From the NCBI RefSeq assembly GCF_036379515.1, contig NZ_DASVGN010000038.1:124001-188000 (forward strand): a DNA stretch of 64,000 nt, written 5' to 3'. The position numbers and the translations under genes are program-made. This document shows positions 1-8,987 of the stretch, piece by piece; position 1 is the first letter of the stretch; each line of letters begins with the position of its first letter. The notes under the pieces are model-generated. The model made no database searches. It had not been told where the DNA came from and was given only the letters and a program-made list of their open reading frames with translations. This stretch comes from Castellaniella sp036379515. Its GTDB lineage: Bacteria > Pseudomonadota > Gammaproteobacteria > Burkholderiales > Burkholderiaceae_B.

Positions 1-139
1 CGGGTCCCCACCAGACGGCCGCAACGAACGCGACGACGTAAGCGACCAGTGAGAGCACCTCGCGCAGGAACCCCCGCAGCAGCCCGATCAGGGCCGAGAC
101 CGCAACAACCGCCAGCATGATGTAATCGAAACTGGTCAT
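1..139 (-). CDS. cvpA: CvpA family membrane protein (partial, N-terminus only)
   Basis: Only the first 46 residues are present; the gene runs off the left edge. The translation begins MTSFDYIMLAVVAVSALIGL and contains the RGFLREVLSLVAYVVAF stretch typical of the CvpA (colicin V production) family, an inner-membrane protein. The ATG at 137-139 has a good Shine-Dalgarno (TGAGGGA) about 5 bases upstream. It follows the SPOR gene by 19 bases on the same strand, and folC precedes both. In many proteobacteria this order is folC-SPOR-cvpA-purF, so purF is expected just outside the window, but that cannot be seen. Confidence 0.9.
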   Translation of the reverse strand, partial: MTSFDYIMLAVVAVSALIGLLRGFLREVLSLVAYVVAFVAAVWWGP

Positions 140-158
140 AGGGTCCCTCAGACGCGGG

Positions 159-1037
159 TCAGTTGGCTGAAATCAAACTGTTCTGGTAGCCCAATGCCCG
201 CAAGCGCGCCTGCGCGGCCTGCGCCGCTTCGTGAGAACCGAAAGGCCCCACCCGCAAGCGATAGACGGTACGCCCCGACGCCTGCCCACGCTCGACATAG
301 GCATCCGTGACGCCCGCCTGGCGCAAGCTGTCTCGCCGCGCTTGAGCATCCTGTTCGGCGTTATAAGAGACCAACTGAAGAAAATACTTGCCTTGGGGCG
401 CTGCCTTCGAAGGCGCTGCGTATTCAGGGGATTTTCCTGACAAAAGGGCAAGCGCCACAGAGCCATCGTCGGTGCGCTCTACCGGCTTGCGTGCCGGTTT
501 GGCAGGCTCAGCGCGCTTGGGAAGCTCGGCGGGCCTGGTCTGAGGCGGCTTTTCAGGGCTTCTGGTGACCGAGGCCACAGCCGCATCGAGCTCGTGATTG
601 CTTGCTGGTTCCTGTTCATGTGAAAGGCCTCGCGCATCGGGTGTCTCAGAAGCTACCGTGCCGGCAACCGAGCCTGAAGCAGCCGGGGTCGCATCACCAG
701 ATTGCACCGTCCCTTGCGTGCTGCCAGCCGCAGAAGCCCCGGAGCCCGCGGCACTGGAAGGGGTACCAGCAGCGGGAGCACCGCCTGTTGCAGGCGTTCC
801 AGCGGCCGCCAGAATCCCTGTCGGAGCGGCTGGTACGACAACCGGCGCGTGGGTGTCGTCGGTGACGGGCTCCTGGAAGAACCAAGGGACGATGATGACG
901 GCGGCCAGCACCAGCACCAGCGCCCCAATGAGGCGCCGACGTGCCTTGGCGCGCAGCTCTTTCAACTGAGCATCGTTAGACCCTCGCGCGCGTGCGGGCG
1001 CACGTTTTTCTGAACCGGCTGCGTGGCGAAAGAACAT
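159..1037 (-). CDS. SPOR-domain cell division protein (DedD-like)
   Basis: A 292-residue single-pass inner-membrane protein. Residues 1-35 are basic and cytoplasmic, one membrane segment lies at about 36-54, a long Ala/Pro/Gly/Thr-rich periplasmic linker follows, and a SPOR domain occupies about 217-292 (starting GKYFLQLVSYN, ending LRALGYQNSLISAN). SPOR domains bind denuded septal peptidoglycan, so a role in cell division is expected from the family. It sits between folC and cvpA, the usual position of the DedD-type SPOR protein. A terminator-like hairpin lies between the folC stop and this start, so expression may be partly uncoupled from folC. Confidence 0.88.
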   Translation of the reverse strand: MFFRHAAGSEKRAPARARGSNDAQLKELRAKARRRLIGALVLVLAAVIIVPWFFQEPVTDDTHAPVVVPAAPTGILAAAGTPATGGAPAAGTPSSAAGSGASAAGSTQGTVQSGDATPAASGSVAGTVASETPDARGLSHEQEPASNHELDAAVASVTRSPEKPPQTRPAELPKRAEPAKPARKPVERTDDGSVALALLSGKSPEYAAPSKAAPQGKYFLQLVSYNAEQDAQARRDSLRQAGVTDAYVERGQASGRTVYRLRVGPFGSHEAAQAAQARLRALGYQNSLISAN

Positions 1038-1054
1038 CGTGCCTGTAACCCCCT

Positions 1055-1078
1055 AAAAAAGCGGGTCAGCGACCCCGC
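1055..1078 (-). terminator. Hairpin plus T-run overlapping the folC stop codon
   Basis: On the minus strand a GC-rich stem (GCGGGGTC pairing with GACCCGC, one bulged base, loop GCT) is followed directly by six T residues at 1055-1060. The folC stop codon (1066-1068) lies in the loop/stem. It looks like an intrinsic terminator or attenuator in front of the SPOR-cvpA genes. With only 17 bases between the T-run and the next start codon, either it leaks or the downstream genes have another promoter. Confidence 0.5.
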
Positions 1079-2487
1079 CCGACGTACGCTGCAACGTCCC
1101 TGCCCTCGGCGTGCAAAACTTCGAGGATCGGACCCACCGTTGCAAACGACCCGAAGACCAGAATTCTATCATTGTCGGTCGCCTGCTTTCGTGCTTCAGC
1201 AAAGGCTTGCTGCGGAGTGTCAAATGTTGAAACCTGCACGTCACGATGCGCAACAGCCGGACGAGGGGCCGAACGCACCCCCGGCTTGCGAGAACGAGTG
1301 AGTTCGGCTGTGTGCTCGATGAACGTATCCACCGGCGCCTCATCTCCGCTGAGGCGATGCACGATCTGTGCCAGATCCTCGGCCTTCGTCCCCCGAGGTC
1401 CGCCCAGCGAAGTGCACATCCACCGGTCGATGCGCCTGGACATTTTTTCAAGCGTATGCTCGATGTCTTTGTCATGCAACATGCCGACCACCGCGTAGGT
1501 GTGGGGATAATGGCCCATGGCATCCAGGCTTTGCCCCAGGGCTGCCGCCGCGTGCGGATTATGCGCCACGTCCAGAATAATGTGCGGCAGGCCTGGCAGA
1601 ATCTGCACACGCCCCGGAAGATTGACGTTGATCAGTCCTTCTCGCACTTCTTGCTGGCTCACCACCAGCTTATTGCCCAGGGCTTCCAATGCCGCCAGTG
1701 CCGCCGACGCATTGATGAGCTGGTTGGCTCCCCGGAGTGCCGGGTAGCCCAGCGCAGCGCGACGCTGAGAGCGCCCGCCATAGGCCCACTGCTGGCGATC
1801 CCCCGAATAATTGAAATCCACGCCAAAGCGCCAGAGATCGGCACCGATCTTCTGCGCGTAATCCAGTACCGTCTGAGGCGGCAGGGGATCCGCACAAATG
1901 GCGGGGCAGCCGGGTCGGAATACGTGCGCCTTTTCAAACCCGATGGCCTCGCGGGTGTCTCCCAGCCACTGCATGTGGTCCAGGTCCACGCTCGTGAGAA
2001 TGGAGCAATCCGCGTCCATGATGTTCACCGCATCCAGGCGCCCGCCCATCCCGATTTCCAGCACAGCAGCATCCAGCCGCGCGGCCTGGAACAGCAGGAA
2101 AGCGGCCAGCGTCGTCATCTCGAAATAGGTCAGCGAGATATCCCCGCGCGCCGCCTCGACGCGTTCAAGCTGCTCGATGATGGCCTGGTCGCTGGCCTCT
2201 TCGCCGTTGATCCGGATGCGTTCGTTGAAGCGCAGGAGATGAGGTGAGGTGTACATCCCCACCCGGTAACCCGCAGTGCGCAGAATCGAATCCAGCATGG
2301 CACAGGTCGAGCCCTTGCCATTGGTACCAGCGACCACGATCTTCACACAGTCCAGCGAAATGGCGAGCCGCTCGGCCACCGCCCGAACACGCTCCAAGCC
2401 CAGATCGATGGCCTTGGGGTGCAGGGTTTCCAGATAGTGCAGCCAGTCCGCCAAAGTGGCGTCAGAGGCGGGAGCAGTGTGAGACAT
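1066..2487 (-). CDS. folC: Bifunctional folylpolyglutamate/dihydrofolate synthase
   Basis: FolC adds glutamate to dihydropteroate and polyglutamylates folates in the cytoplasm. The 473-residue product is normal for the family. It has the Mur-ligase P-loop VAGTNGKGST at about residues 52-61, an SPHLLRFNERIRI folate-loop motif and a C-terminal LDVAHNPHAAAALG motif. I start at MSHTAPASD; an in-frame extension of 22 residues upstream (to 2553) lacks family similarity. It follows lpdA by 99 bases that hold three consecutive hairpins, and is followed by the SPOR gene and cvpA. Confidence 0.93.
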   Translation of the reverse strand: MSHTAPASDATLADWLHYLETLHPKAIDLGLERVRAVAERLAISLDCVKIVVAGTNGKGSTCAMLDSILRTAGYRVGMYTSPHLLRFNERIRINGEEASDQAIIEQLERVEAARGDISLTYFEMTTLAAFLLFQAARLDAAVLEIGMGGRLDAVNIMDADCSILTSVDLDHMQWLGDTREAIGFEKAHVFRPGCPAICADPLPPQTVLDYAQKIGADLWRFGVDFNYSGDRQQWAYGGRSQRRAALGYPALRGANQLINASAALAALEALGNKLVVSQQEVREGLINVNLPGRVQILPGLPHIILDVAHNPHAAAALGQSLDAMGHYPHTYAVVGMLHDKDIEHTLEKMSRRIDRWMCTSLGGPRGTKAEDLAQIVHRLSGDEAPVDTFIEHTAELTRSRKPGVRSAPRPAVAHRDVQVSTFDTPQQAFAEARKQATDNDRILVFGSFATVGPILEVLHAEGRDVAAYVGRGR

Positions 2488-2519
2488 GGAAGAGCGAGGC
2501 TCCAGAAATGAAAATGGCA

Positions 2520-2574
2520 GGTGCCGATAGTAGCACCCGCCATGGGCGGTCACGCGGGCATCCCTGCCCCGCGT
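2520..2574. other. Three back-to-back hairpins between lpdA and folC
   Basis: The lpdA-folC gap holds three adjacent inverted repeats: GGTGC/GCACC (2520-2537, 8-base loop), CCGCC/GGCGG (2537-2549, 3-base loop), and a longer one at 2552-2574 (ACGC plus GGGCA pairing with TGCCC plus GCGT, with a bulge and a 4-base loop). None is followed by a T-run on either strand, so they are not typical intrinsic terminators. They may protect the 3' end of the aceEF-lpdA mRNA or assist Rho-dependent termination. The function is inferred only from position. Confidence 0.35.
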
Positions 2575-2586
2575 ACCGGTACTGAC

Positions 2587-4338
2587 TTACTTGCGACGCG
2601 CGGGAGGGACATCCGTGCAGACCCCGTCCGCGATCTCGGCCGCCATGCCGACGGACTCGCCCAGTGTGGGGTGCGGATGGATGGTCTTCCCGATATCTAC
2701 GGAGTCGGCGCCCATCTCAATGGCAAGCGCCACTTCGCTGATGAGGTCGCCTGCGTGCGTTCCCACAATGCCGCCCCCCAGAATACGCCCGGTCTCGGCA
2801 TCGAAGAGCAACTTTGTGAAGCCCTCGTCACGCCCGTTGGCAATCGCCCTGCCGGAGGCCTGCCAAGGGAACAGCCCCTTCTTGACGGCCACATCCTGCT
2901 TCTTTGCCGCGTCTTCCGTGAGGCCTACCCAGGCGACTTCGGGATCGGTATAAGCAACGGATGGAATCACGCGGACATCGAAGAACGATTTTTCGCCTGC
3001 AATTACCTCAGCCGCCACGTGCGCCTCGTGTACCGCCTTGTGGGCGAGCATGGGCTGCCCCACGATGTCGCCAATCGCGAAGATGTGCGGCACGTTGGTA
3101 CGCATCTGCTTGTCGACCGCAATGAAACCCCGGTCACCGACCACCACTCCAGCCTTGTCGGCGCCAAGCTTCTTGCCGTTGGGAGAGCGACCCACTGCCT
3201 GCAACACCAGATCGTACCGTTGAGGTTCTTTAGGTGCCGACTCGCCCTCGAACGTGACCCAGATGCCATCGGTGCGCGCCTCGGCCGCCACCGTCTTGGT
3301 ATTGAGCATCACATGGTCGAAGCGGTGTGCATTCATCTTGTCCCAGACCTTGACCAGGTCTCGATCTGCGCCGGTCATGAGCGTGGGCAGCATTTCGACC
3401 ACGTCCAACCGTGTGCCCAACGCCGAATACACCGTGCCCATTTCCAGGCCAATGATGCCACCGCCAACGATGAGCATACGCTCGGGGATGGACGTCAGTG
3501 CCAGCGCGCCCGTGGAATCCACAATGCGAGGATCGTCAGGCAGAAATGGCAGTTTGACCGACTGGCTGCCCGCCGCAATGATGGCTGACGCGAACTTCAC
3601 AGTCGTCTGGCCTCCGTCGGTCAAGGTCACCGTCAGGTGATGGGGATCGTCGAAATTCCCTACTCCACGAATCACGCTCACCTTGCGGGCTTTGGCCATC
3701 CCTGCCAACCCGCCCGTCAACTTGCCAACCACCGACTCTTTGAAACCTCGCAGCTTGTCCAGATCGATGGTCGGGTCGCCAAAGCTGATGCCGTGCGCCG
3801 CCAGTGATTTTGCTTCTTCGAGCACCCCCACCGAATGCAGCAACGCTTTGGACGGAATGCAACCGACATTCAGGCATACGCCGCCCAGGGTGGCATAGCG
3901 CTCAACCAGCACCACGCTCAGGCCCAGATCAGCCGCACGGAATGCAGCCGAATAGCCCCCAGGGCCTGCTCCGAGCACCAGCACGTCGCATTCAGCCTGC
4001 GCCGTACCCGAAAACTGCGCCGGTGCCGCAGCCGGTGCGGCAGCGACCGCTGGCGCCGCTGGGGCCACCAAGGCCTCAGGCTGCGGTGCCGCCGTCGCGC
4101 CTTCAGACTCGACGGTGAGAATGACGGAGCCCTGAGACACTTTGTCACCCAGTTTCACCTGCAAGGCCTTGACGACGCCCCCCTGCTCGGCGGGAATTTC
4201 CATCGAGGCCTTATCGGACTCGACCGTAATCAGGCTTTGCTCAGCGGCAATGGTATCGCCCACCTTGACAAGGACCTCGATCACCTCGACTTGATCGAAA
4301 TCGCCAATGTCCGGAACCTTGAGTTCAATGGTAGCCAT
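2587..4338 (-). CDS. lpdA: Dihydrolipoyl dehydrogenase (E3) with N-terminal lipoyl domain
   Basis: E3 reoxidises the dihydrolipoyl arm of the 2-oxoacid dehydrogenase complex with FAD and NAD+. The 583-residue protein has a lipoyl domain at 1-80 (ESDKASMEIP; lipoyl-lysine K43), an Ala/Pro linker at 81-112, then the flavoprotein: the GAGPGGYSAA dinucleotide fold and the redox disulfide in GGVCLNVGCIPSK (C155/C160). The C-terminal interface contains the active-site HPHPTLGES. E3 with a fused lipoyl domain is typical of betaproteobacterial and neisserial PDH. The start is fixed by a strong AAGGGGGGA ribosome site. It is 10 bases after aceF, in the aceE-aceF-lpdA operon. Confidence 0.96.
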   Translation of the reverse strand: MATIELKVPDIGDFDQVEVIEVLVKVGDTIAAEQSLITVESDKASMEIPAEQGGVVKALQVKLGDKVSQGSVILTVESEGATAAPQPEALVAPAAPAVAAAPAAAPAQFSGTAQAECDVLVLGAGPGGYSAAFRAADLGLSVVLVERYATLGGVCLNVGCIPSKALLHSVGVLEEAKSLAAHGISFGDPTIDLDKLRGFKESVVGKLTGGLAGMAKARKVSVIRGVGNFDDPHHLTVTLTDGGQTTVKFASAIIAAGSQSVKLPFLPDDPRIVDSTGALALTSIPERMLIVGGGIIGLEMGTVYSALGTRLDVVEMLPTLMTGADRDLVKVWDKMNAHRFDHVMLNTKTVAAEARTDGIWVTFEGESAPKEPQRYDLVLQAVGRSPNGKKLGADKAGVVVGDRGFIAVDKQMRTNVPHIFAIGDIVGQPMLAHKAVHEAHVAAEVIAGEKSFFDVRVIPSVAYTDPEVAWVGLTEDAAKKQDVAVKKGLFPWQASGRAIANGRDEGFTKLLFDAETGRILGGGIVGTHAGDLISEVALAIEMGADSVDIGKTIHPHPTLGESVGMAAEIADGVCTDVPPARRK

Positions 4339-4348
4339 GCGTCCCCCC

Positions 4349-6022
4349 TTACAGGATGATGCGGCGGAAATCCGCCAGTAGGCCAGCCAGATAGGCGTTG
4401 AAACGCGCAGCCGAGGCGCCATCAATGACCCGGTGATCGTAGGACAGGGACAATGGCAACATCAGCCGAGGCTGGAAGGCCTTGCCATCCCACACTGGCT
4501 GCATGGCCGAGCGGGATACCCCGAGAATGGCGACTTCGGGCGCATTGATGATAGGCGTGAAATCTGTGCCACCGATCCCGCCCAATGACGAGATCGAGAA
4601 GCAGCCGCCCTGCATCTGCGAGGGTGAGAGCTTGCCCTCACGGGCCACTCCTGCCAGAGCCGAGGTCTCGGCTGCCAGCTCAAGAACCCCTTTCTGATCG
4701 GCATTGCGAATCACCGGGACGACCAGGCCGTTGGGCGTGTCAGCGGCAAAGCCGACATGGTAGTAATGCTTGTAGACCAGGTTGTCGCCATCCAGCGAGG
4801 CGTTGAACTCCGGGAACTTCTTCAGTGCCGCCACCACGGCCTTGATGAGGAAGGCCAACATCGTGACCTTAGGTCCGCCTGATTTCTTATTCTCGGCATT
4901 GAGCTGCTGGCGCAAGGCCTCGAGCTCGGTAATGTCTGCGACTTCATTGTTGGTGACGTGCGGGATCATCACCCAGTTGCGATGCAGATTTGCGCCCGAA
5001 ATTTTCTTGATGCGTGAAAGCGGCCTGGCTTCGATCTCGCCAAATTTCGCAAAATCGATCTTGGGCCAACCCAGAACGCTGAAACCTTCACCGGCGCTGA
5101 CGGTCCCCGCTGTGCCGGCGGCACCCGTTGCCAGGGATTGTTTGACGAAGGCGCGAACGTCATCGGACGTGATCCGACTTTTGGGCCCGCTACCTGTGAC
5201 GCGGGTCAGGTTGACTCCAAGCTCACGCGCAAACTTGCGCACGGAGGGCGAGGCGTGTGGCAGATCGCGCAACGGGACTGCAGACTCCGCATACGCCGCC
5301 GTTGGCGAAGTACGGGTGGCGGCGACGGACACCGGAGCCCCTGCTTCGGGGTGAGGCGCCACGACGGGGACAGGTGCCGGCGCAGGTGCAGCCGGTGCTA
5401 CCGCCGCCGGGGCTGCCGAAGCAACTGCAGGTGCAGCACCCGAGGTTTCAACCACCAGAATCTCGGTCCCCTGAGAGACCTTGTCACCCACCTTGACTTT
5501 CAATGCCTTCACGACCCCACCGACTGAGGCGGGGATTTCCATGGAGGCCTTGTCCGATTCCACAGTAATGAGGCTTTGCTCGGCGGCGATGGTATCACCG
5601 ACCTTCACCAGCACCTCGATGACTTCGACAGCATCGAAGTCGCCGATATCGGGCACCACGACGCTCTGCGTCCCTCCCGAAACGGCCGGCGCGGTTGGCG
5701 CCGACGCAACGGTCACAGGTGCAGCTGCAGGGGCCGCCACGGCAGCCTCAGCCACGGGTGCTGATGCGGCCGGTGCGGCACCTTCTGCTTCGATCTCGAG
5801 AATCACCGAGCCCTGGCTGACCTTGTCTCCCACCTTGACCTTCAAGGATTTCACCACCCCCCCTTCGGAAGCAGGAATTTCCATGGAGGCCTTGTCGGAC
5901 TCCACCGTGATCAGACTTTGTTCGGCCGCAATGGTGTCACCAGTCTTCACCAAGACTTCAATGACTTCCACGGCGTCGAAATCACCAATGTCCGGAACTT
6001 TGATTTCCACGATATTGCTCAT
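4349..6022 (-). CDS. aceF: Pyruvate dehydrogenase E2, dihydrolipoyl acetyltransferase
   Basis: The E2 core transfers the acetyl group from the lipoyl arm to CoA. The 557-residue product has two lipoyl domains (about 1-80 with K44, and 118-195 with K158), Ala/Pro-rich linkers, a peripheral-subunit binding domain at about 258-296 (SPSVRKFARELGVNLTRVTG), and the acetyltransferase domain ending with the catalytic SYDHRVIDGA. The two lipoyl domains and the one on LpdA are nearly identical. The start MSNIVEIKVPDIGDF follows GAGGAG about 12 bases upstream. It lies 14 bases after aceE. Confidence 0.96.
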   Translation of the reverse strand: MSNIVEIKVPDIGDFDAVEVIEVLVKTGDTIAAEQSLITVESDKASMEIPASEGGVVKSLKVKVGDKVSQGSVILEIEAEGAAPAASAPVAEAAVAAPAAAPVTVASAPTAPAVSGGTQSVVVPDIGDFDAVEVIEVLVKVGDTIAAEQSLITVESDKASMEIPASVGGVVKALKVKVGDKVSQGTEILVVETSGAAPAVASAAPAAVAPAAPAPAPVPVVAPHPEAGAPVSVAATRTSPTAAYAESAVPLRDLPHASPSVRKFARELGVNLTRVTGSGPKSRITSDDVRAFVKQSLATGAAGTAGTVSAGEGFSVLGWPKIDFAKFGEIEARPLSRIKKISGANLHRNWVMIPHVTNNEVADITELEALRQQLNAENKKSGGPKVTMLAFLIKAVVAALKKFPEFNASLDGDNLVYKHYYHVGFAADTPNGLVVPVIRNADQKGVLELAAETSALAGVAREGKLSPSQMQGGCFSISSLGGIGGTDFTPIINAPEVAILGVSRSAMQPVWDGKAFQPRLMLPLSLSYDHRVIDGASAARFNAYLAGLLADFRRIIL

Positions 6023-6036
6023 GTCGGTCGCGCTCC

Positions 6037-8748
6037 TCAATCGTGATGGGGGTTGGCCTTTTCCGGGTCGATCCCGTACTTGGCTATGGCCTGCGCACAT
6101 TTCTTGATGTCGATGACGCCTTCATCGGCCAACGCGCGCAGCGCGGAAAGCACGACGAAGTGGCGATCGATTTCGAAGAACTCACGCAATTGCGAGCGGT
6201 AGTCCGAACGGCCAAAACCGTCGGTACCCAACACGCGGTATTCCCGCCCCTTGGGCAGGTAAGGACGGATCTGTTCGGCCCAGGATTTCACGTAGTCGGT
6301 CGAAGCGATCAGGGGACCCCGAGTGTCCTTGAGCATCTTGGTAACGTACGCCTCACGCTGAGGCTCGCTGGGGTGCAGAAGGTTCCAGCGCGCCACATCC
6401 ATGCCGTCGCGGCACAGTTCACTGAAGCTCGTCATGCTCCAGATATCGGACGAGACGCCCCAATCTTTCTCGAGCAGTTCCTGGGCTTCCATGACTTCGC
6501 GCAAAATGGTGCCAGAGCCCATCAACTGCACGTGCGCCTTGCTGCGGGCCTTGCCCACCGAACGAAGCTTGTACATGCCGCGACGAATGCCGTCTTCGTC
6601 ACCCGGGTTCAAGCCAGGCTGAGCATAGTTCTCGTTCATGACCGTCATGTAGAAGAACACGTCTTCCTGATCCTGCATCATGCGCTTGAGGCCGCTCTGG
6701 ATGATGACGGCAACTTCGTGCGCAAACGTGGGATCGTAGGCCACGCAGTTCGGAATCAACGAGGCATGCACCAGACTGTCGCCGTCCTCGTGCTGCAGGC
6801 CCTCGCCATTGAGCGTAGTGCGACCAGCCGTACCGCCCAGCAGGAACCCGCGCGCGAGCATGTCGCCGGCCGCCCAGGACAGGCCTCCAAAGCGCTGGAA
6901 TCCGAACATCGAGTAATAGATGAAGAACGGAATCATGATGCGGTTGCTGGTGGAGTACGACGTCGCTGCCGCAATCCAGGAGCTCATGCCACCCGCCTCG
7001 TTGATGCCTTCCTGCAACAGCTGGCCATCGCGCGCTTCGCGGTAATACATGACCTGGCCCTTGTCGACCGGCACGTACTTCTGGCCCTCAGGCGCATAGA
7101 TCCCGATCTGGCGGAAGAGCCCTTCCATCCCGAACGTACGCGATTCATCGACCAGAATCGGCACCACCCGTGGGGCCAAGGCCTTGTCACGCAACAACTG
7201 GTTCAAGACGCGAACGAAAGCCTGAGTCGTGGAGATCTCGCGGCCTTCGATCGTGGGTTCAAGCACTGCCTTGAATGCATCGAGCGCCGGAGCCGGAAGG
7301 CTCTCATCCGCCTTCTGTCGGCGATGCGGCAGATAGCCCCCGAGCGCCTTGCGTCGCTCATGCATGTATTTCATCTCGGGCGAATCTTCCGAGGGCTTGA
7401 AGAACGGAATCTCGTCGACCTTGTCGTCGGGGATGGGAATATTGAAGCGATCGCGGAATTCGCGCACCGACTCAGTGTCGAGTTTCTTTTGCTGGTGCGT
7501 CGGGTTCTTGGCCTGACCCACATGCCCCATCCCATAACCCTTGATAGTCTTGGCCAGAATCACCGAAGGCTGACCCGTATGGTTCACCGCCGAGGCGAAA
7601 GCAGCATATACCTTATGAGGATCATGACCACCACGGTTCAGGCGCCAAACGTCTTCGTCGCTCATGCGGCTGACCATCTCGAGAAGCTTGGGGTGCTTGC
7701 CAAAGAACTTTTCACGAACGAACTTGCCGTCGTTGGCCTTGTAGGCCTGATATTCACCGTCGACGGTTTCTTCCATGACGCGACGCAAGATGCCTTCTTT
7801 GTCACGGGCGAAGAGCGGATCCCAATATCCGCCCCAAATCAGCTTGACGACATTCCAACCCGCCCCCCGGAAGCTGCCTTCCAGTTCCTGGATGATCTTG
7901 CCATTGCCACGCACCGGTCCGTCCAGACGTTGCAGGTTGCAGTTGACGATGAAAATGAGATTGTCGAGCTTCTCGCGCGAAGCCATGCCGATGGCACCCA
8001 GGGATTCTGGTTCATCGATCTCGCCGTCGCCCAAGAATACCCATACCTTGCGCTGACTCGTATCAGCGATGCCACGCGCGTGCAGGTATTTCAGGAAGCG
8101 GGCCTGATAGATCGCCATCAGAGGCCCAAGGCCCATTGAAACGGTCGAAAACTGCCAAAAATTCGGCATGATCTTCGAGTGAGGGTAGGAAGTGAGCCCC
8201 TTGCCCTTGCCCCCGACATCCTGACGGAAGTAATTCAGATTTTCTTCAGTCAGGCGGCCTTCGAGATAGGCTCGCGAGTACATGCCAGGCGACGAGTGCC
8301 CCTGGAAGAAAATCAGGTCGCCGCCGTGATCCGGCGTCTCAGCGTGCCAGAAGTGGTTCTGGCCGCACTCGACCATCGTGGCCTGTGACGCGAAAGAAGC
8401 AATGTGCCCGCCCAGGCTACCGCCATCGGCGGGCGTGTGCTTGTTGGCACGCACCACCATGGCCATGGCGTTCCAGCGGATGTAGGAGCGGATGCGTTCT
8501 TCGAGCACGAGATTGCCCGGATATGCAGGCTCCAGGCCAGGCGGAATCGTGTTGATGTAAGCCGTATTCGGAGAGTACGGAATGTGCGCCCCGTTGCGCC
8601 GGGCCTCGTCGATGAGGCTTTCGATCAGGAAATGCGCGCGCTCGGCACCCTCGCGATCCAGAACGGCCTCAAGAGCGTCCATCCACTCTTGGGTTTCCTG
8701 CTGATCGACATCGGTAGGCACAACGTTGCTAAGTTCAAGAGAGGACAT
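6037..8748 (-). CDS. aceE: Pyruvate dehydrogenase E1 (homodimeric type)
   Basis: E1 decarboxylates pyruvate on thiamine diphosphate and acetylates the lipoyl group of E2. The 903-residue length matches the single-chain homodimeric E1 of proteobacteria. The thiamine diphosphate motif reads GDGEIDEPES ... NCNLQ, and the N-terminal segment has the family GGHIASFASQATM. I start at MSSLELSNVVPTD, with AGGAGA about 10 bases upstream; the 39-residue in-frame extension to 8865 runs into the promoter region. It is the first gene of the operon and divergent from a PAS kinase gene. Confidence 0.97.
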   Translation of the reverse strand: MSSLELSNVVPTDVDQQETQEWMDALEAVLDREGAERAHFLIESLIDEARRNGAHIPYSPNTAYINTIPPGLEPAYPGNLVLEERIRSYIRWNAMAMVVRANKHTPADGGSLGGHIASFASQATMVECGQNHFWHAETPDHGGDLIFFQGHSSPGMYSRAYLEGRLTEENLNYFRQDVGGKGKGLTSYPHSKIMPNFWQFSTVSMGLGPLMAIYQARFLKYLHARGIADTSQRKVWVFLGDGEIDEPESLGAIGMASREKLDNLIFIVNCNLQRLDGPVRGNGKIIQELEGSFRGAGWNVVKLIWGGYWDPLFARDKEGILRRVMEETVDGEYQAYKANDGKFVREKFFGKHPKLLEMVSRMSDEDVWRLNRGGHDPHKVYAAFASAVNHTGQPSVILAKTIKGYGMGHVGQAKNPTHQQKKLDTESVREFRDRFNIPIPDDKVDEIPFFKPSEDSPEMKYMHERRKALGGYLPHRRQKADESLPAPALDAFKAVLEPTIEGREISTTQAFVRVLNQLLRDKALAPRVVPILVDESRTFGMEGLFRQIGIYAPEGQKYVPVDKGQVMYYREARDGQLLQEGINEAGGMSSWIAAATSYSTSNRIMIPFFIYYSMFGFQRFGGLSWAAGDMLARGFLLGGTAGRTTLNGEGLQHEDGDSLVHASLIPNCVAYDPTFAHEVAVIIQSGLKRMMQDQEDVFFYMTVMNENYAQPGLNPGDEDGIRRGMYKLRSVGKARSKAHVQLMGSGTILREVMEAQELLEKDWGVSSDIWSMTSFSELCRDGMDVARWNLLHPSEPQREAYVTKMLKDTRGPLIASTDYVKSWAEQIRPYLPKGREYRVLGTDGFGRSDYRSQLREFFEIDRHFVVLSALRALADEGVIDIKKCAQAIAKYGIDPEKANPHHD

Positions 8749-8863
8749 GGAGCGTGTCTCCTGTGAGGTGATTTTGGGATGCGGCGCCCGCACCGCATCG
8801 GACTGTAACCGCGCCGGACTGTCAGAAACAGCTGCAGCCAGCCAAGTTCCGGCAACTGCCGTC

Positions 8864-8892
8864 ATTCTAGGAAAGAGCGCAAGTCAGCACAA
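8864..8892 (-). promoter_or_regulatory. Candidate sigma-70 promoter of aceE-aceF-lpdA
   Basis: On the minus strand TTGTGC (8887-8892) and TAGAAT (8864-8869) are separated by exactly 17 bases, giving a plausible -35/-10 pair about 115 bases upstream of the aceE start. The leader between promoter and aceE would be roughly 110 bases. I see no clear PdhR-type operator. Confidence 0.45.
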
Positions 8893-8955
8893 GCAAAATT
8901 TCATTCTGTGAAGTGTATTTTTATTATGTGAAAAGTCGAATGTGCCATTCGCGTC

Positions 8956-8961
8956 TAAAAT
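8956..8961 (+). promoter_or_regulatory. Candidate -10 element for the PAS kinase operon
   Basis: TAAAAT within GTCTAAAATG sits 27 bases before the kinase ATG. The same ten bases occur before thrB (around 43746-43755), which supports a real -10 element. No convincing -35 is seen, so an activator may be needed. Upstream, at 8907-8934, the sequence is AT-rich with two TGTGAA repeats. Confidence 0.25.
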
Positions 8962-8987
8962 GGGCCGGTCGAGACCCATCTCCTGCC

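Noticed and set aside
2521..3588. Open frame opposite lpdA, with a similar case opposite folC (1246-2247)
   Set aside because: Both are antisense to conserved coding sequence and have shadow-frame composition.
6043..8139. A 698-codon open frame antisense to aceE
   Set aside because: It is the complement of a highly conserved enzyme gene; GC-rich codon bias leaves the antisense frame open. The translation has no recognisable domain and no ribosome site.
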